Assembly: GCA_029261655.1 (NCBI GenBank)
Contig: JAJDAY010000010.1
Coordinates: 62,001 to 126,000, forward strand
Source: Nitrospinaceae bacterium
Lineage (GTDB): Bacteria > Nitrospinota > Nitrospinia > Nitrospinales > VA-1
Length of the DNA stretch: 64,000 bases
Direction of reading: 5' to 3'
Shown in pieces: positions 1 to 9,493 of the stretch (positions are counted from its first letter, which is position 1; each line of letters starts with the position of its first letter). The translations under genes were made by a program, and so were the position numbers. The notes under the pieces are model-generated. The model saw only the letters and a list, made by a program, of their open reading frames with translations, had not been told where the DNA came from and ran no database searches.

Positions 1-216
1 TTAGACACGTTTACGCCCAAGACCATCCATAAATATACCGGGCATTTGAATGGCGCGGTCTATGGGTCGCCCCATAAAATCAAAGACGGAACCACCCCGG
101 TCGAAAACCTGTTTATCTGCGGAACGGACCAGGGTTTTTTGGGCATAGTGGGCGCCACTTTGAGCGGAATCTCAATGGCGAACTTTCATGTGTTGCAGAA
201 AGCCGCCGAATCTTAA
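1..216 (+). CDS. C-terminal end of an FAD-dependent phytoene desaturase/carotenoid isomerase-like oxidoreductase (truncated by window start)
   Basis: Frame 1 is open from base 1 to TAA at 214-216: ...[38 protein letters not shown], typical of the C-terminal FAD-binding segment of CrtI-like enzymes. Confidence 0.7.
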   Translation, partial: LDTFTPKTIHKYTGHLNGAVYGSPHKIKDGTTPVENLFICGTDQGFLGIVGATLSGISMANFHVLQKAAES

Positions 217-239
217 GTAACTATTTTAAGCAATGCGTT

Positions 240-1685
240 ATGGCTAGAGATTGGTTAAAAGGAGCACATTCTTTTTATGATGTCGTCGTCATCGGGAGCG
301 GCCTTGCGGGAATGACCTCGGCCAACCTTCTGGCGCGCCTTGGGCATTCCGTCCTCCTGGCGGAACACCATTACAACCTGGGCGGCATGGCAACCTGGTT
401 CAAGCGCCGGGGAGGTCATATTCTCGATATTTCCCTGCATGGATTTCCCTGCGGGATGATCAAAACCCTGCGCAAATACTGGACCCGTGAAATGGCCGAT
501 TCGGTGATCCAGCTCAAAGGCATTCACTTCGACAACCCCCAGTTTTCCGTGAACACCACCTTCGACAAGGTCGATTTCAGCCGTATTCTGATGGACCATT
601 TCGGCATCATGAAAGATGTGATCGACGATTTTTTCAAGACCGCCCGTAGCATGAATTTTTACGACGATCTGGTCATGACCACCGGCGAGTTGTTTGAAAA
701 ATTTTTCCCGGGCAGGAAAGATGTCTGGCGGTTTCTCATGGAGCCGATCACTTACGCCAATGGCTCCACTCTGGACGACCCCGCCCTGACCTACGGGATC
801 GTGTTTTCCAATTTCATGGACCGGGGAGTGTTCACTTTTCAGGGGGGGACGGATCAACTCATCAAAAAAATGAAAAAGGAGTTGTTGAAAAACGGCGTCG
901 ATATCCGCAACCATTGCCTGGTTGAAAAAATTCATGTCCAAGATAAAACCGTGAACGGCGTCAGAATCAACGGGAAAGACATCGCCTGCAACGCGGTTCT
1001 CTCAAACTCCAACCTCTTGACCACCGTCCACAAGCTGGTGGGGGATGACAAGTTCGATCCCCGATTTGTCGAGGAGGTGAATAAGGTACGTCTGAATAAC
1101 TCCAGTTGCCAGGTGTATATGGGGATCCGCAAGGGAGAAAAAATAGACTACGCAGGCGACCTGCTGTTTTCTTCCGACGCCGACGAATACAACACCGAAA
1201 AGATATTGAGCAAGAATGTCACCAGCCGGACGTTTTCATTTTATTAACCCGAAAAGCGCCCAGAGACCGACCGCTATTCCATTGTAGCGTCCACCAACGC
1301 CAAATATCAGGATTGGGCCTCCCTGGATGATAAAACTTATGAGGTGGAAAAGAACCGCTTGATCGAAGCCACTTTACGGTCGCTTGAAAAATACGTCCCG
1401 GACATACGAAAAAAAATCGACCATGTCGAAGCGTCCACGCCAAAAACCTTCAAGCGTTATACGTTGCATCCCAGCGGGACCTCTTTCGGAACCAAGTTTG
1501 AAGGATTGAAAGTCAGTCGTGATCTGCCCAAACAGATTTCCGGATTGTTCCATTCCGGCTCCGTTGGGATCATCATGTCCGGTTGGCTTGGTGCCGCCAA
1601 TTATGGCGTTATCGTGGCCAATGAAGTGGACAAGCTGGTCCGCTCTCTGGACACCAAAAAAGAATTGATCACAGCTTCCGTTTAA
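240..1685 (+). pseudogene. FAD-dependent phytoene desaturase/carotenoid isomerase-like oxidoreductase, interrupted by one in-frame TAA at 1245-1247
   Basis: N-terminal GxGxxG Rossmann motif ([36 protein letters not shown]). ORFs 240-1247 and 1344-1685 are in the same frame, and the sequence between them translates sensibly ([36 protein letters not shown]). Confidence 0.7.
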
Positions 1686-1751
1686 ACTGTCTCTCAATGC
1701 TGACTCCCGTTTCATATCCCGGCCTTTTGATCCTCCGTTCACGGCAATTCC

Positions 1752-2495
1752 ATGAAATTTGATTTTTCTGCTCAAACCGCCATTGTGGTTGGGGGAACCA
1801 GGGGCATTGGCCGTGCTATATCGGAGCAATTTCTGCAAGCCGGGGCGAAGGTCATCGCCACCTATCAGGGCAACGAAAAAGCCGCCGGTGAGTTTCAAGA
1901 TGCCAACGCCGACCACGCCGATCGAATGGACCTCAAAAAATTCGATGTTACCAATTACGATCAGGTGGAAGATTTCTTTCGTCTTGTGGAGGAAAAACAC
2001 GGTCCCTTCCAGATCATGGTCAACAGTTCCGGCATCCGCAATGATTCGGTGGTCGGGTTGATGAAAGAAACCGAATGGCGGGGGGTGATTGACACCAACC
2101 TGACGGGGACATTCAATGTCTGCAAACAAGCGGTGCTCAGCATGATGCGTCATCGCTATGGCCGAATCATCCTCATCACTTCCCCCATAGGAAAATTCGG
2201 GTTTGCCGGGCAGTCCAATTACGCCGCGTCGAAAGCGGGGCAGGTGGCATTCACCCGTTCGTTGTCCAAGGAAGTGGCGAGCCGGAAGATCACCGTCAAC
2301 TGCGTTTCGCCGGGCTTCATTGAAACCGACTTTATCGCCGACCTTTCGGAGGAACAGCGAAAAGGCTATATCGGCATGGTTCCCTTAAAACGCTTTGGAA
2401 CGGCTCAGGAGATCGCGCATTCCGTATTATTCCTGGCATCGAAAGAATCGTCCTACATCACCGGAACGGTGAACGAGGTCACCGGCGGGTTGTAA
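1752..2495 (+). CDS. fabG: 3-oxoacyl-[ACP] reductase, SDR family
   Basis: GGTRGIGRAI cofactor motif, S...YAASK catalytic motif, SPGFIETD; SDR/FabG-like over full length. Confidence 0.85.
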   Translation: MKFDFSAQTAIVVGGTRGIGRAISEQFLQAGAKVIATYQGNEKAAGEFQDANADHADRMDLKKFDVTNYDQVEDFFRLVEEKHGPFQIMVNSSGIRNDSVVGLMKETEWRGVIDTNLTGTFNVCKQAVLSMMRHRYGRIILITSPIGKFGFAGQSNYAASKAGQVAFTRSLSKEVASRKITVNCVSPGFIETDFIADLSEEQRKGYIGMVPLKRFGTAQEIAHSVLFLASKESSYITGTVNEVTGGL

Positions 2496-2499
2496 ACTC

Positions 2500-2925
2500 A
2501 TGCAAGAATTTCTTCAATACATTCCCCACCGGCCGCCCTTTCTGTTTGTCGATCGTGTTGTCGAAATGGCGGAAGATCACGTCAAAGCCCAAAAGGACAT
2601 TCAACCTGAGGAGCCGTATTTTAAAGGGCATTATCCCGGTCGGCCCATCATGCCGGGCGTCCTCATACTGGAATCGGTGTTTCAGGCAGGCGCCATCCTC
2701 ATGGGCAAACGCCTGGACGGTGAGAAGGACCGGTTGCCCGTGGTCACCCGGGTGAATCATGTGAAATTCAAACACCCCGTATTGCCGGGAGACACCATGG
2801 AGATTGACGTGAACCTGAAGGAGTGGGTGGAACCCGCCTGTTTTTTGTCCGGGCGCGTGACCGTGAACGGGAAAACAGCGGCGACGGTTGATTTCGCCGT
2901 CATGCTGGTTGAGGACATTCAATGA
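2500..2925 (+). CDS. fabZ: 3-hydroxyacyl-[ACP] dehydratase, FabZ-like hotdog fold
   Basis: [13 protein letters not shown] ... [19 protein letters not shown] motif. Confidence 0.88.
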   Translation: MQEFLQYIPHRPPFLFVDRVVEMAEDHVKAQKDIQPEEPYFKGHYPGRPIMPGVLILESVFQAGAILMGKRLDGEKDRLPVVTRVNHVKFKHPVLPGDTMEIDVNLKEWVEPACFLSGRVTVNGKTAATVDFAVMLVEDIQ

Positions 2926-3725
2926 GTTTTTTAAATTTAGCAGGCAAATCGTTTCTGGTGGTGGGCGTCGCGAATAAAAAGAGCGTGGCCTATCATATCG
3001 GGAAAATATTGGCCGAAGAGGGCGCCGATGTGTTGTACAGCGTGCGTTCCGATGCGCGTAAGAAATCCGTCAGCAAACTCGTGGGCGACGCCCCGGTTTA
3101 TGTGTGCGATGTCGAAAGGCAGGAAGAAATAGACCGGCTTCGTCAAGAAGTGGGGCGTGACCGCGATCAAATCCACGGCATTCTGCATTCCATCGCTTTC
3201 GCCAATTACTCAAGCGGCGTCAAACCGTTTCATGAGACGAGCAAGGCGGACTTTTTACAATCCATCGACATCACCTGTTTTTCCCTCATTCAACTGACGA
3301 ATGCCTTCAAGGATATTTTAGACAAGCGGGCATCCGTCGTGACCGTGTCTATCTCCACGACGCGGATGGCGGCGGAAAATTACGGCTTCATGGCTCCGGC
3401 CAAGGCCGCCCTCGATTCCTCCCTTTGTTTTCTGGCAAAATCGTTCAGCGCGTTTTCCGAAATCAGGTTCAACTCGGTCAACGCCGGTCTGCTCAAAACT
3501 TCCGCCTCGGCAGGCATCCCCGATTATATCGACTCCTATCTTTATGGGGAAAAGCTCACCCTGCGTAAAAAAGCGCTGACCACTGAGGAAGTGGCAGGCA
3601 CTGCGGTCTTTCTGCTCAGTGAGCGGTCCAGCGGCATCAACGCCCAGGGCATTGTCCTGGACGCCGGCATGTCCATCAACTATTTTGACCGGGACCTGGT
3701 CAAAAAAGCCATGAAGCCGGATTAA
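2922..3725 (+). CDS. fabI: enoyl-[ACP] reductase, FabI-like
   Basis: [21 protein letters not shown] and Y-x6-K (YGFMAPAK) typical of FabI; overlaps the upstream fabZ stop by 4 nt. Confidence 0.82.
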   Translation: MSFLNLAGKSFLVVGVANKKSVAYHIGKILAEEGADVLYSVRSDARKKSVSKLVGDAPVYVCDVERQEEIDRLRQEVGRDRDQIHGILHSIAFANYSSGVKPFHETSKADFLQSIDITCFSLIQLTNAFKDILDKRASVVTVSISTTRMAAENYGFMAPAKAALDSSLCFLAKSFSAFSEIRFNSVNAGLLKTSASAGIPDYIDSYLYGEKLTLRKKALTTEEVAGTAVFLLSERSSGINAQGIVLDAGMSINYFDRDLVKKAMKPD

Positions 3726-3961
3726 TATTTCTTCTCAAGCCAGCCCTTCCTGTTTCTACACAATTATTAAGTCCCTCAATTTGAAAATCCAGGATCATTC
3801 TTAATAAGAAAACCATTGATATTTAGACCGTTTTGGGTTATCTTTGGTCTGTATATTTACACTTACTTGTATTTTCTGCTAGTAACTGTGGTCGGCATAT
3901 AGCTTAATTTTAAATCCTCCAAGTGTTCATAAACGAAGCAGTCTTTTCGGAGTAAAAATTC

Positions 3962-6898
3962 ATGACGATGACCATTCGTAAAAAATTGATCCTGATATTG
4001 CTTTTGGTGGGCATGATTCCTTTGGGGATATTCGCCTGGTTTTCAATGAGCCAGATAAGTCATGCCTTGCTGAATATAAATAAGGACCGGCTGGTTTCTC
4101 TAAGAGAGGAGAAAAAACTCCAGATCGAAAATTATTTCAAGCAAATCGAAGGGCAGGCTAAAACTTTATCGGAAAGTCGGATGGTCGTCGACGCGGTTCG
4201 AAAATTGAACACGGCATTTCAGGAGTTGGAATCCGAAGATGAGGGTATTTATGGTTCCGGGGAGGAGAACCGACTATTGGAACGCTATCAATACCAGCAA
4301 AAAAATACGATCGGCGCTCCCGATAATGCCGCGTCGACCTGGATGCCAAAAAATAAAACAACGCAAATACTTCAATCCCTTTATATATCCGAAAACTCCC
4401 ACCCCATTGGGGAAAAAGAGAAATTAAATGCCGCATCCGATGGCAGTACCTACAGTGAACTCCATGAGCAGTATCATCCCATCATCCGTAGTTATCTGGA
4501 GGAGTTTGGTTACTACGATATTTTTCTGGTGGACTTGATTTCCGGGAATATCGTGTATTCCGTTTTTAAGGAAGTGGATTTTGCCACCAACCTGAAGGAC
4601 GGACCCTATGCCGATACCGGAATCGGGCGAGTCTTTAATGCCGCGGCGAAATCCGATACCAGGGATTTTATCGTTTTCGATGATTTTGCTCCCTATGCTC
4701 CCTCCTACAATGCGGCGGCGGCTTTCATTGCCGCGCCCATTTATGACGGCGAGTTTAAAGTGGGGGTTCTCATCCTTCAAGCGCCCATAAATAAGATCGA
4801 CGCGGTGATGACCAGTAATGAAAATTGGAAAAAAGTCGGCTTGGGTGACTCCGGGGAAGTGTATATGGTCGGAGCCGATTTAAAAATGCGCAATAATTCG
4901 CGTTTCCTGATTGAACAGCCGGAAAAATACTTCAAGGCATTGGCAGAGGTCGGGGTGGATGAGGCGGTGATAAAAAAATCTGAAGGGTTGAAAACCTCTA
5001 TTGGCATGAACCCTATCAAAACTCAGGGAACCGATGCTTCGCTTAAAGGGGAAAGTGGATTTGCTATTTATAACGATTACCGTAACTCGCCTGTCCTGGG
5101 AGCTTACAGTCCCCTTGATATTCTGGGATTAAAATGGGGGATTTTAGCCGAGATAGATGAAGCGGAAGCTTTCGCGACCCAGCAGGATATAGAGAAAAAG
5201 CTTTTTGTTTTTGCTCTGGTATTTGTGGGGTTGATTTCTTTATTTGGGTATTGGTATAGCCGGGAATTTACTTTACCAATCATTACCCTGGCCCAATCCA
5301 TGGAAAGTTTTGCCGATGGAGATCTTGATAACATCCGTGAAATATCGGTCCGGTCCAAGGATGAAATTGGACAAGTCCGAAGTTCCTTCAAGCGCCTGGT
5401 GTTTAATGTCAAAACCTATTTAAAGTGTGCGGAAGATCTCCTGGCGGCAAAAATTCCGGAATCCAACGAATTCGGATTGGCCGGTCAATTTGAAGATAAA
5501 TTAAGAGGCCTTAGAGAACAGGCGATCGGTAAGAAAATTTCCGATCTTGAGACGTTTAGAGTCAAACAGATTGTTGAAAGCATGACCACCAACATCATGT
5601 ACGCGGATGCGGATTTTAACCTTCAGTATATGAATCCGGCTTCTCTCGCAACTTTTAAGAAACTGGAGCACTTGTTACCGGTCAAAGCCGATCAAATGAT
5701 CGGACAAAACATCGACATATTCCACAAAAACCCGGCACACCAGCGAAACCTGTTGTCCGATTCCAGGAACCTGCCGCATCAGGTTAAAATTCAGTTGGGC
5801 GAGGAGATTCTGGATCTTGGCTCCGCGGCGATTTTTGATCAGAGCGGGGAACGCATCGGGACCATGGTTGGCTGGTCTATCGTTACTGAGTTGGTGAAAA
5901 ACGAACAGACGGCCAAGGAGTCGGCCGAGCGGGAACAAAAACAGGCCGCCGACCTTAAGGCTAAAGTCGACAGCATACTGGAAGTGGTCTCAGCCGCCGC
6001 AGAGGGTGACCTGACCCGGGAAATAACGATCAAAGGCACTGACGCCATAGGCCAAATGGGCGAAGGTTTGTCCCGGTTCATGCAGAAGATGCGCGCCAGC
6101 ATGAAAGCCATCGGGCACAATTCTGAAACTCTGGCGTCATCCGCTGAGGAATTAACCGCCGTCAGCCAGCAAATGGCCGGGAATGCGGAAGAAACTTCGG
6201 CCCAGTCGGGTGTGGTGTCCGCCGCCTCGGACGAGGTCAGTAAAAACGTGCAGACGGTTGCGACAGGTGCTGAAGAGATGAGTACCAGCATAAAGGAGAT
6301 CGCACAAAATGCTTCCGAGGCATCGCGTGTGGCCAGTGAAGCTGTGACCGTTGCAGGAACCACAAATGCCACGATCAGCAAGCTGGGCGAGAGTTCCGCT
6401 GAGATCGGTCAGGTGATAAAGGTCATCACTTCCATCGCGGAACAGACCAACCTTCTGGCATTGAATGCCACGATTGAAGCGGCGAGAGCGGGCGAAGCCG
6501 GTAAAGGATTTGCCGTGGTGGCAAACGAGGTGAAGGATCTGGCCAACCAGACCGCCAAAGCCACCGAGGAGATCAGCGGTAAAATCGGCGCTATTCAGTC
6601 GGATACGAAAAGCTCGGTGGATGCGATTGCCGAGATATCCGAGGTCATCAACAAGATCAGCGACATCTCCAACACCATCGCAAGCGCCGTGGAGGAGCAA
6701 ACGGCGACCACAGCGGAGATTGGGCGCAATGTCGGTGATGCGGCAAGAGGAACCGCCGAGATCGCGCAAAACATTACCGGGGTTGCTCAGGCGGCTCAAA
6801 GCACCACCCAGGGCGCGACGGATACCCAGGGGGCTTCAAGCGAGTTGTCTAAGATGGCGTCGGAACTGCAAGATCTGGTCGGTCAGTTTAAGTTTTAA
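3962..6898 (+). CDS. methyl-accepting chemotaxis protein with periplasmic sensor, HAMP and PAS-like domains
   Basis: N-terminal TM, central TM plus HAMP ([18 protein letters not shown]), C-terminal MCP signalling hairpin ([37 protein letters not shown]). Confidence 0.93.
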   Translation: MTMTIRKKLILILLLVGMIPLGIFAWFSMSQISHALLNINKDRLVSLREEKKLQIENYFKQIEGQAKTLSESRMVVDAVRKLNTAFQELESEDEGIYGSGEENRLLERYQYQQKNTIGAPDNAASTWMPKNKTTQILQSLYISENSHPIGEKEKLNAASDGSTYSELHEQYHPIIRSYLEEFGYYDIFLVDLISGNIVYSVFKEVDFATNLKDGPYADTGIGRVFNAAAKSDTRDFIVFDDFAPYAPSYNAAAAFIAAPIYDGEFKVGVLILQAPINKIDAVMTSNENWKKVGLGDSGEVYMVGADLKMRNNSRFLIEQPEKYFKALAEVGVDEAVIKKSEGLKTSIGMNPIKTQGTDASLKGESGFAIYNDYRNSPVLGAYSPLDILGLKWGILAEIDEAEAFATQQDIEKKLFVFALVFVGLISLFGYWYSREFTLPIITLAQSMESFADGDLDNIREISVRSKDEIGQVRSSFKRLVFNVKTYLKCAEDLLAAKIPESNEFGLAGQFEDKLRGLREQAIGKKISDLETFRVKQIVESMTTNIMYADADFNLQYMNPASLATFKKLEHLLPVKADQMIGQNIDIFHKNPAHQRNLLSDSRNLPHQVKIQLGEEILDLGSAAIFDQSGERIGTMVGWSIVTELVKNEQTAKESAEREQKQAADLKAKVDSILEVVSAAAEGDLTREITIKGTDAIGQMGEGLSRFMQKMRASMKAIGHNSETLASSAEELTAVSQQMAGNAEETSAQSGVVSAASDEVSKNVQTVATGAEEMSTSIKEIAQNASEASRVASEAVTVAGTTNATISKLGESSAEIGQVIKVITSIAEQTNLLALNATIEAARAGEAGKGFAVVANEVKDLANQTAKATEEISGKIGAIQSDTKSSVDAIAEISEVINKISDISNTIASAVEEQTATTAEIGRNVGDAARGTAEIAQNITGVAQAAQSTTQGATDTQGASSELSKMASELQDLVGQFKF

Positions 6899-6921
6899 AA
6901 ACTGACTTCAAACAAATAAAA

Positions 6922-6960
6922 GGGAACGGGGCGGTCAAGCCCGTTCCCTTTTTTATTTTT
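6922..6960. terminator. Rho-independent terminator between MCP gene and pheS (convergent)
   Basis: gggaacggg-gcggtcaag-cccgttccc stem-loop followed by ttttttattttt. Confidence 0.85.
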
Positions 6961-6979
6961 AATCGGGTATTGGAAATGG

Positions 6980-7990
6980 TTAAAACTGTTTTAAGAAGCG
7001 CAAATCGTTTTCAAAAAACAGGCGAATGTCGTTGATTCCGTATTTGAGCATGGCGATGCGTTCGATGCCCATGCCAAAAGCGAATGCCGTCCATTTTTCT
7101 GAATCGTAATTCACCGATTTGAACACCGCAGGATCCACCATGCCGGCGCCCATGATTTCCAGCCAACCGGTTTGGGAACACACCCGGCATCCTTTCCCCG
7201 AACACATGACGCACCGGATATCTATCTCGGCGCTTGGGCAGGTGAAAGGAAAAAAACTGGGCCTGAAGCGGACTTCCGTCTGCTCTCCAAAGACCTGATG
7301 CAGAAAAATATTGAGCACGCCTTTGAGGTGGCTGAAGGAAATATTTTCGTCCACCATCAATCCCTCGATCTGATGGAACATCGGCGTATGCGATACATCC
7401 GAATCACAGCGATACACTTTTCCAGGAGCGATGATGCGTAAAGGCGGCTGTTGGTTTTCCATGACGCGGATTTGCACAGGCGACGTGTGTGTCCGCAAAA
7501 CCACTTCGTCTTCGATATAAAAGGTGTCCTGCATGTCGCGGGCAGGATGGTCCTTGGGGATATTCAAGGCCTCGAAATTATAATAGTCGGTTTCAATTTC
7601 AGGCCCCTCTTCCACCTGAAAACCCAGGCTGAAAAAGATTGTGGTGATTTCTTCCAGGATCTGCGAAATGGGGTGGATGGAACCGGTCAGTTCTTTTTTC
7701 CCCGGCAGGCTGGGGTCGAACCCTTTGTCAGAGGTTCGTTGACCGTTTTTTTCCAGATCACTGGTTTTTCCCGCCAGCGATTGTTCGATGTGTTCCTTGA
7801 ATTCGTTGATCTGTTTTCCGATCAGCGGTTTTTCTTCCGCCGGTACCGTACGCAGATCCTTCATGATCTGAGACACGCACCCTTTTTTGCCGAGGAAATC
7901 GATGCGCATCTGTTTCAACTGTTCGAGGGATGAGCAGTCGTTGACCTTGCCGTCAAAGTCCTGTCTGTGTTGTCGGATTTTTTCGATCAT
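6980..7990 (-). CDS. pheS: phenylalanine--tRNA ligase alpha subunit
   Basis: GxG..HPISQILEEITTIFFSLGFQVEEGPEIETDYYNFEALNIPKDHPARDMQDTFY and GMGIERIAMLKYGINDIR; the start is taken as MIEKIRQHRQ (ATG at 7990) rather than the 398-aa ORF start at a TTG. Confidence 0.92.
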   Translation of the reverse strand: MIEKIRQHRQDFDGKVNDCSSLEQLKQMRIDFLGKKGCVSQIMKDLRTVPAEEKPLIGKQINEFKEHIEQSLAGKTSDLEKNGQRTSDKGFDPSLPGKKELTGSIHPISQILEEITTIFFSLGFQVEEGPEIETDYYNFEALNIPKDHPARDMQDTFYIEDEVVLRTHTSPVQIRVMENQQPPLRIIAPGKVYRCDSDVSHTPMFHQIEGLMVDENISFSHLKGVLNIFLHQVFGEQTEVRFRPSFFPFTCPSAEIDIRCVMCSGKGCRVCSQTGWLEIMGAGMVDPAVFKSVNYDSEKWTAFAFGMGIERIAMLKYGINDIRLFFENDLRFLKQF

Positions 7991-7998
7991 AGTGGCCA

Positions 7999-8024
7999 GC
8001 GTGACGCTGGACTCAATGTTAACG
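7999..8024. repeat. Dispersed short repeat copy 1 at the pheS start
   Basis: gcgtgacgctggactcaatgttaacg; near-identical to 8092-8117; palindromic core ccagcgtgacgctgg at 7996-8010. Confidence 0.8.
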
Positions 8025-8091
8025 TTCGATGGGTTTGTGGTGGATTGTATCCTGCTTCGTGCCGAATTATTCTCCCTGCGTTGCAGGACCC

Positions 8092-8117
8092 GCGTGACGC
8101 TGGACTCAATATTAACG
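8092..8117. repeat. Dispersed short repeat copy 2
   Basis: gcgtgacgctggactcaatattaacg, one mismatch to copy 1, offset 93 bp. Confidence 0.8.
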
Positions 8118-8276
8118 GGTATTAAGGGATTGAAAGTTTCCCCTGAATCCAGAGGTTCTTCTGGGCCCGTGTGCAAACCCGCCCTAATATTTGCGAGTCA
8201 GGTTTAAGGAGAAATTTTGAGCCGATGCCAAAAAATGTCGCCCATCGTCAGCAATTTCCCCCTCGCGGGAGCGAGG

Positions 8277-8633
8277 TCAGGCCAGTTTAGCCTGGGCGGT
8301 TTTCGTCAAGGCCTGGAAAGCGTCCGCATTGTGGATGGCCATGTCGGAAAGAACTTTACGGTCCAGTTCAATTTGAGCAAGCTTCAGGCCGTGCATGAAT
8401 TTACTGTAAGTCAATCCTTGAGCCCGGACAGCGGCGTTGATTCGGGCAATCCAAAGCCTGCGGAATTCGCGCTTGCGGACTTTTCGATCCCGATAGGCAT
8501 AACACAAGCCTTTTTCTACGGATTCTCTGGCTTTCCGGTAAGCCCGGCTTCTGACGCTCCGATAACCGGAGGCCATTTTAAGGATCTTTTTTCTTCTATT
8601 TCTTGCGATGGTTCCATTCACTGCGCGGGGCAT
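8277..8633 (-). CDS. rplT: 50S ribosomal protein L20
   Basis: [26 protein letters not shown]..., full-length L20. Confidence 0.96.
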   Translation of the reverse strand: MPRAVNGTIARNRRKKILKMASGYRSVRSRAYRKARESVEKGLCYAYRDRKVRKREFRRLWIARINAAVRAQGLTYSKFMHGLKLAQIELDRKVLSDMAIHNADAFQALTKTAQAKLA

Positions 8634-8660
8634 TCACTCTCTCCTGTTATTGGTGTATGG

Positions 8661-8855
8661 CTAGTAGGGAAGCATAACTTTCATGCGTTTTGCGTCTCCA
8701 GGGGCCATGGTCGTAGATTTTCTCAAACCTCTTTTTCTCTTGGTGGACTTGCTTGTCAGGATGTGGCTGGAATAGGCTTTGTTGCGGATTATTTTCCCAG
8801 TACCGGATTTCCTGAACCGCTTGGCGGCGCCTTTGTTTGTTTTTATTTTGGGCAT
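8661..8855 (-). CDS. rpmI: 50S ribosomal protein L35
   Basis: [22 protein letters not shown]... Confidence 0.95.
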   Translation of the reverse strand: MPKIKTNKGAAKRFRKSGTGKIIRNKAYSSHILTSKSTKRKRGLRKSTTMAPGDAKRMKVMLPY

Positions 8856-8904
8856 GGATTTCTCTCAAATAGTTCGGTTCAAATTATTTTTTATCGGTCG
8901 CCAC

Positions 8905-9432
8905 TCATTGGCCCTTTTTTTTCGTATTGGGAGCCAGAATCATGACCAAAGTTCGTCCCTCCTGCTTGGCAGGTGACTCAACCACCGCGATTTCTTCAAT
9001 GTCGGCGATGATCCGGTCAAGAAGTTTGAAGCCATTTTCCCGGTGCACAATTTCCCGGCCTTTAAAAAAAATAACGACCTTGGCCTTGTCTCCCGCTTCT
9101 ATGAACCGGGTGACATGCTTCAGCTTGAAGGCATAATCGTGCTGGTCGGTGTTGGGGCGAAACTTGACCTCTTTGAGGTGAACCACCTTCTGGTTCTTTT
9201 TGGCTTCGTGCGCTTTCTTGCTTTGCTTGTATTTGAATTTGCCAAAATCCATGATCCGGCAAACGGGCGGATTGGCTGACGGGGCCACTTCCACAAGATC
9301 CAGGTTATTTTCCTGAGCCATACTGATGGCATCCTCCGTGAGAAAAATGCCCATCTGCTCGCCGTCATCTCCGATCACAGCCACTTCTTTGACTCTTATC
9401 ATTTTGTTGGTGCGTTGCTTCTGAGCTTTAAT
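8905..9432 (-). CDS. infC: translation initiation factor IF-3, probable AUU start
   Basis: IF-3 sequence; extension IKAQKQRTNK-MIRVKEV from ATT at 9432-9430, preceded by GAGGAGG at 9446-9440 with 7-nt spacing. Confidence 0.88.
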   Translation of the reverse strand: MKAQKQRTNKMIRVKEVAVIGDDGEQMGIFLTEDAISMAQENNLDLVEVAPSANPPVCRIMDFGKFKYKQSKKAHEAKKNQKVVHLKEVKFRPNTDQHDYAFKLKHVTRFIEAGDKAKVVIFFKGREIVHRENGFKLLDRIIADIEEIAVVESPAKQEGRTLVMILAPNTKKKGQ

Positions 9433-9493
9433 TAACCGGCCTCCTCTAAAATTTTTTTACTGTTATCCAATCGATCCGGTAATTCTAAAACTG

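Noticed and set aside
6152-6799. 215-aa minus-strand ORF
   Set aside because: Antisense to the MCP signalling domain.
7451-7933. 160-aa plus-strand ORF
   Set aside because: Antisense to pheS.
7991-8176. N-terminal extension of the pheS ORF (MHTGPEEPLDSG...)
   Set aside because: Not PheS-like, begins at a TTG and consists largely of translated repeat DNA; pheS start placed at 7990.
8217-8945. 242-aa plus-strand ORF
   Set aside because: Antisense to rplT and rpmI; no recognisable domain.
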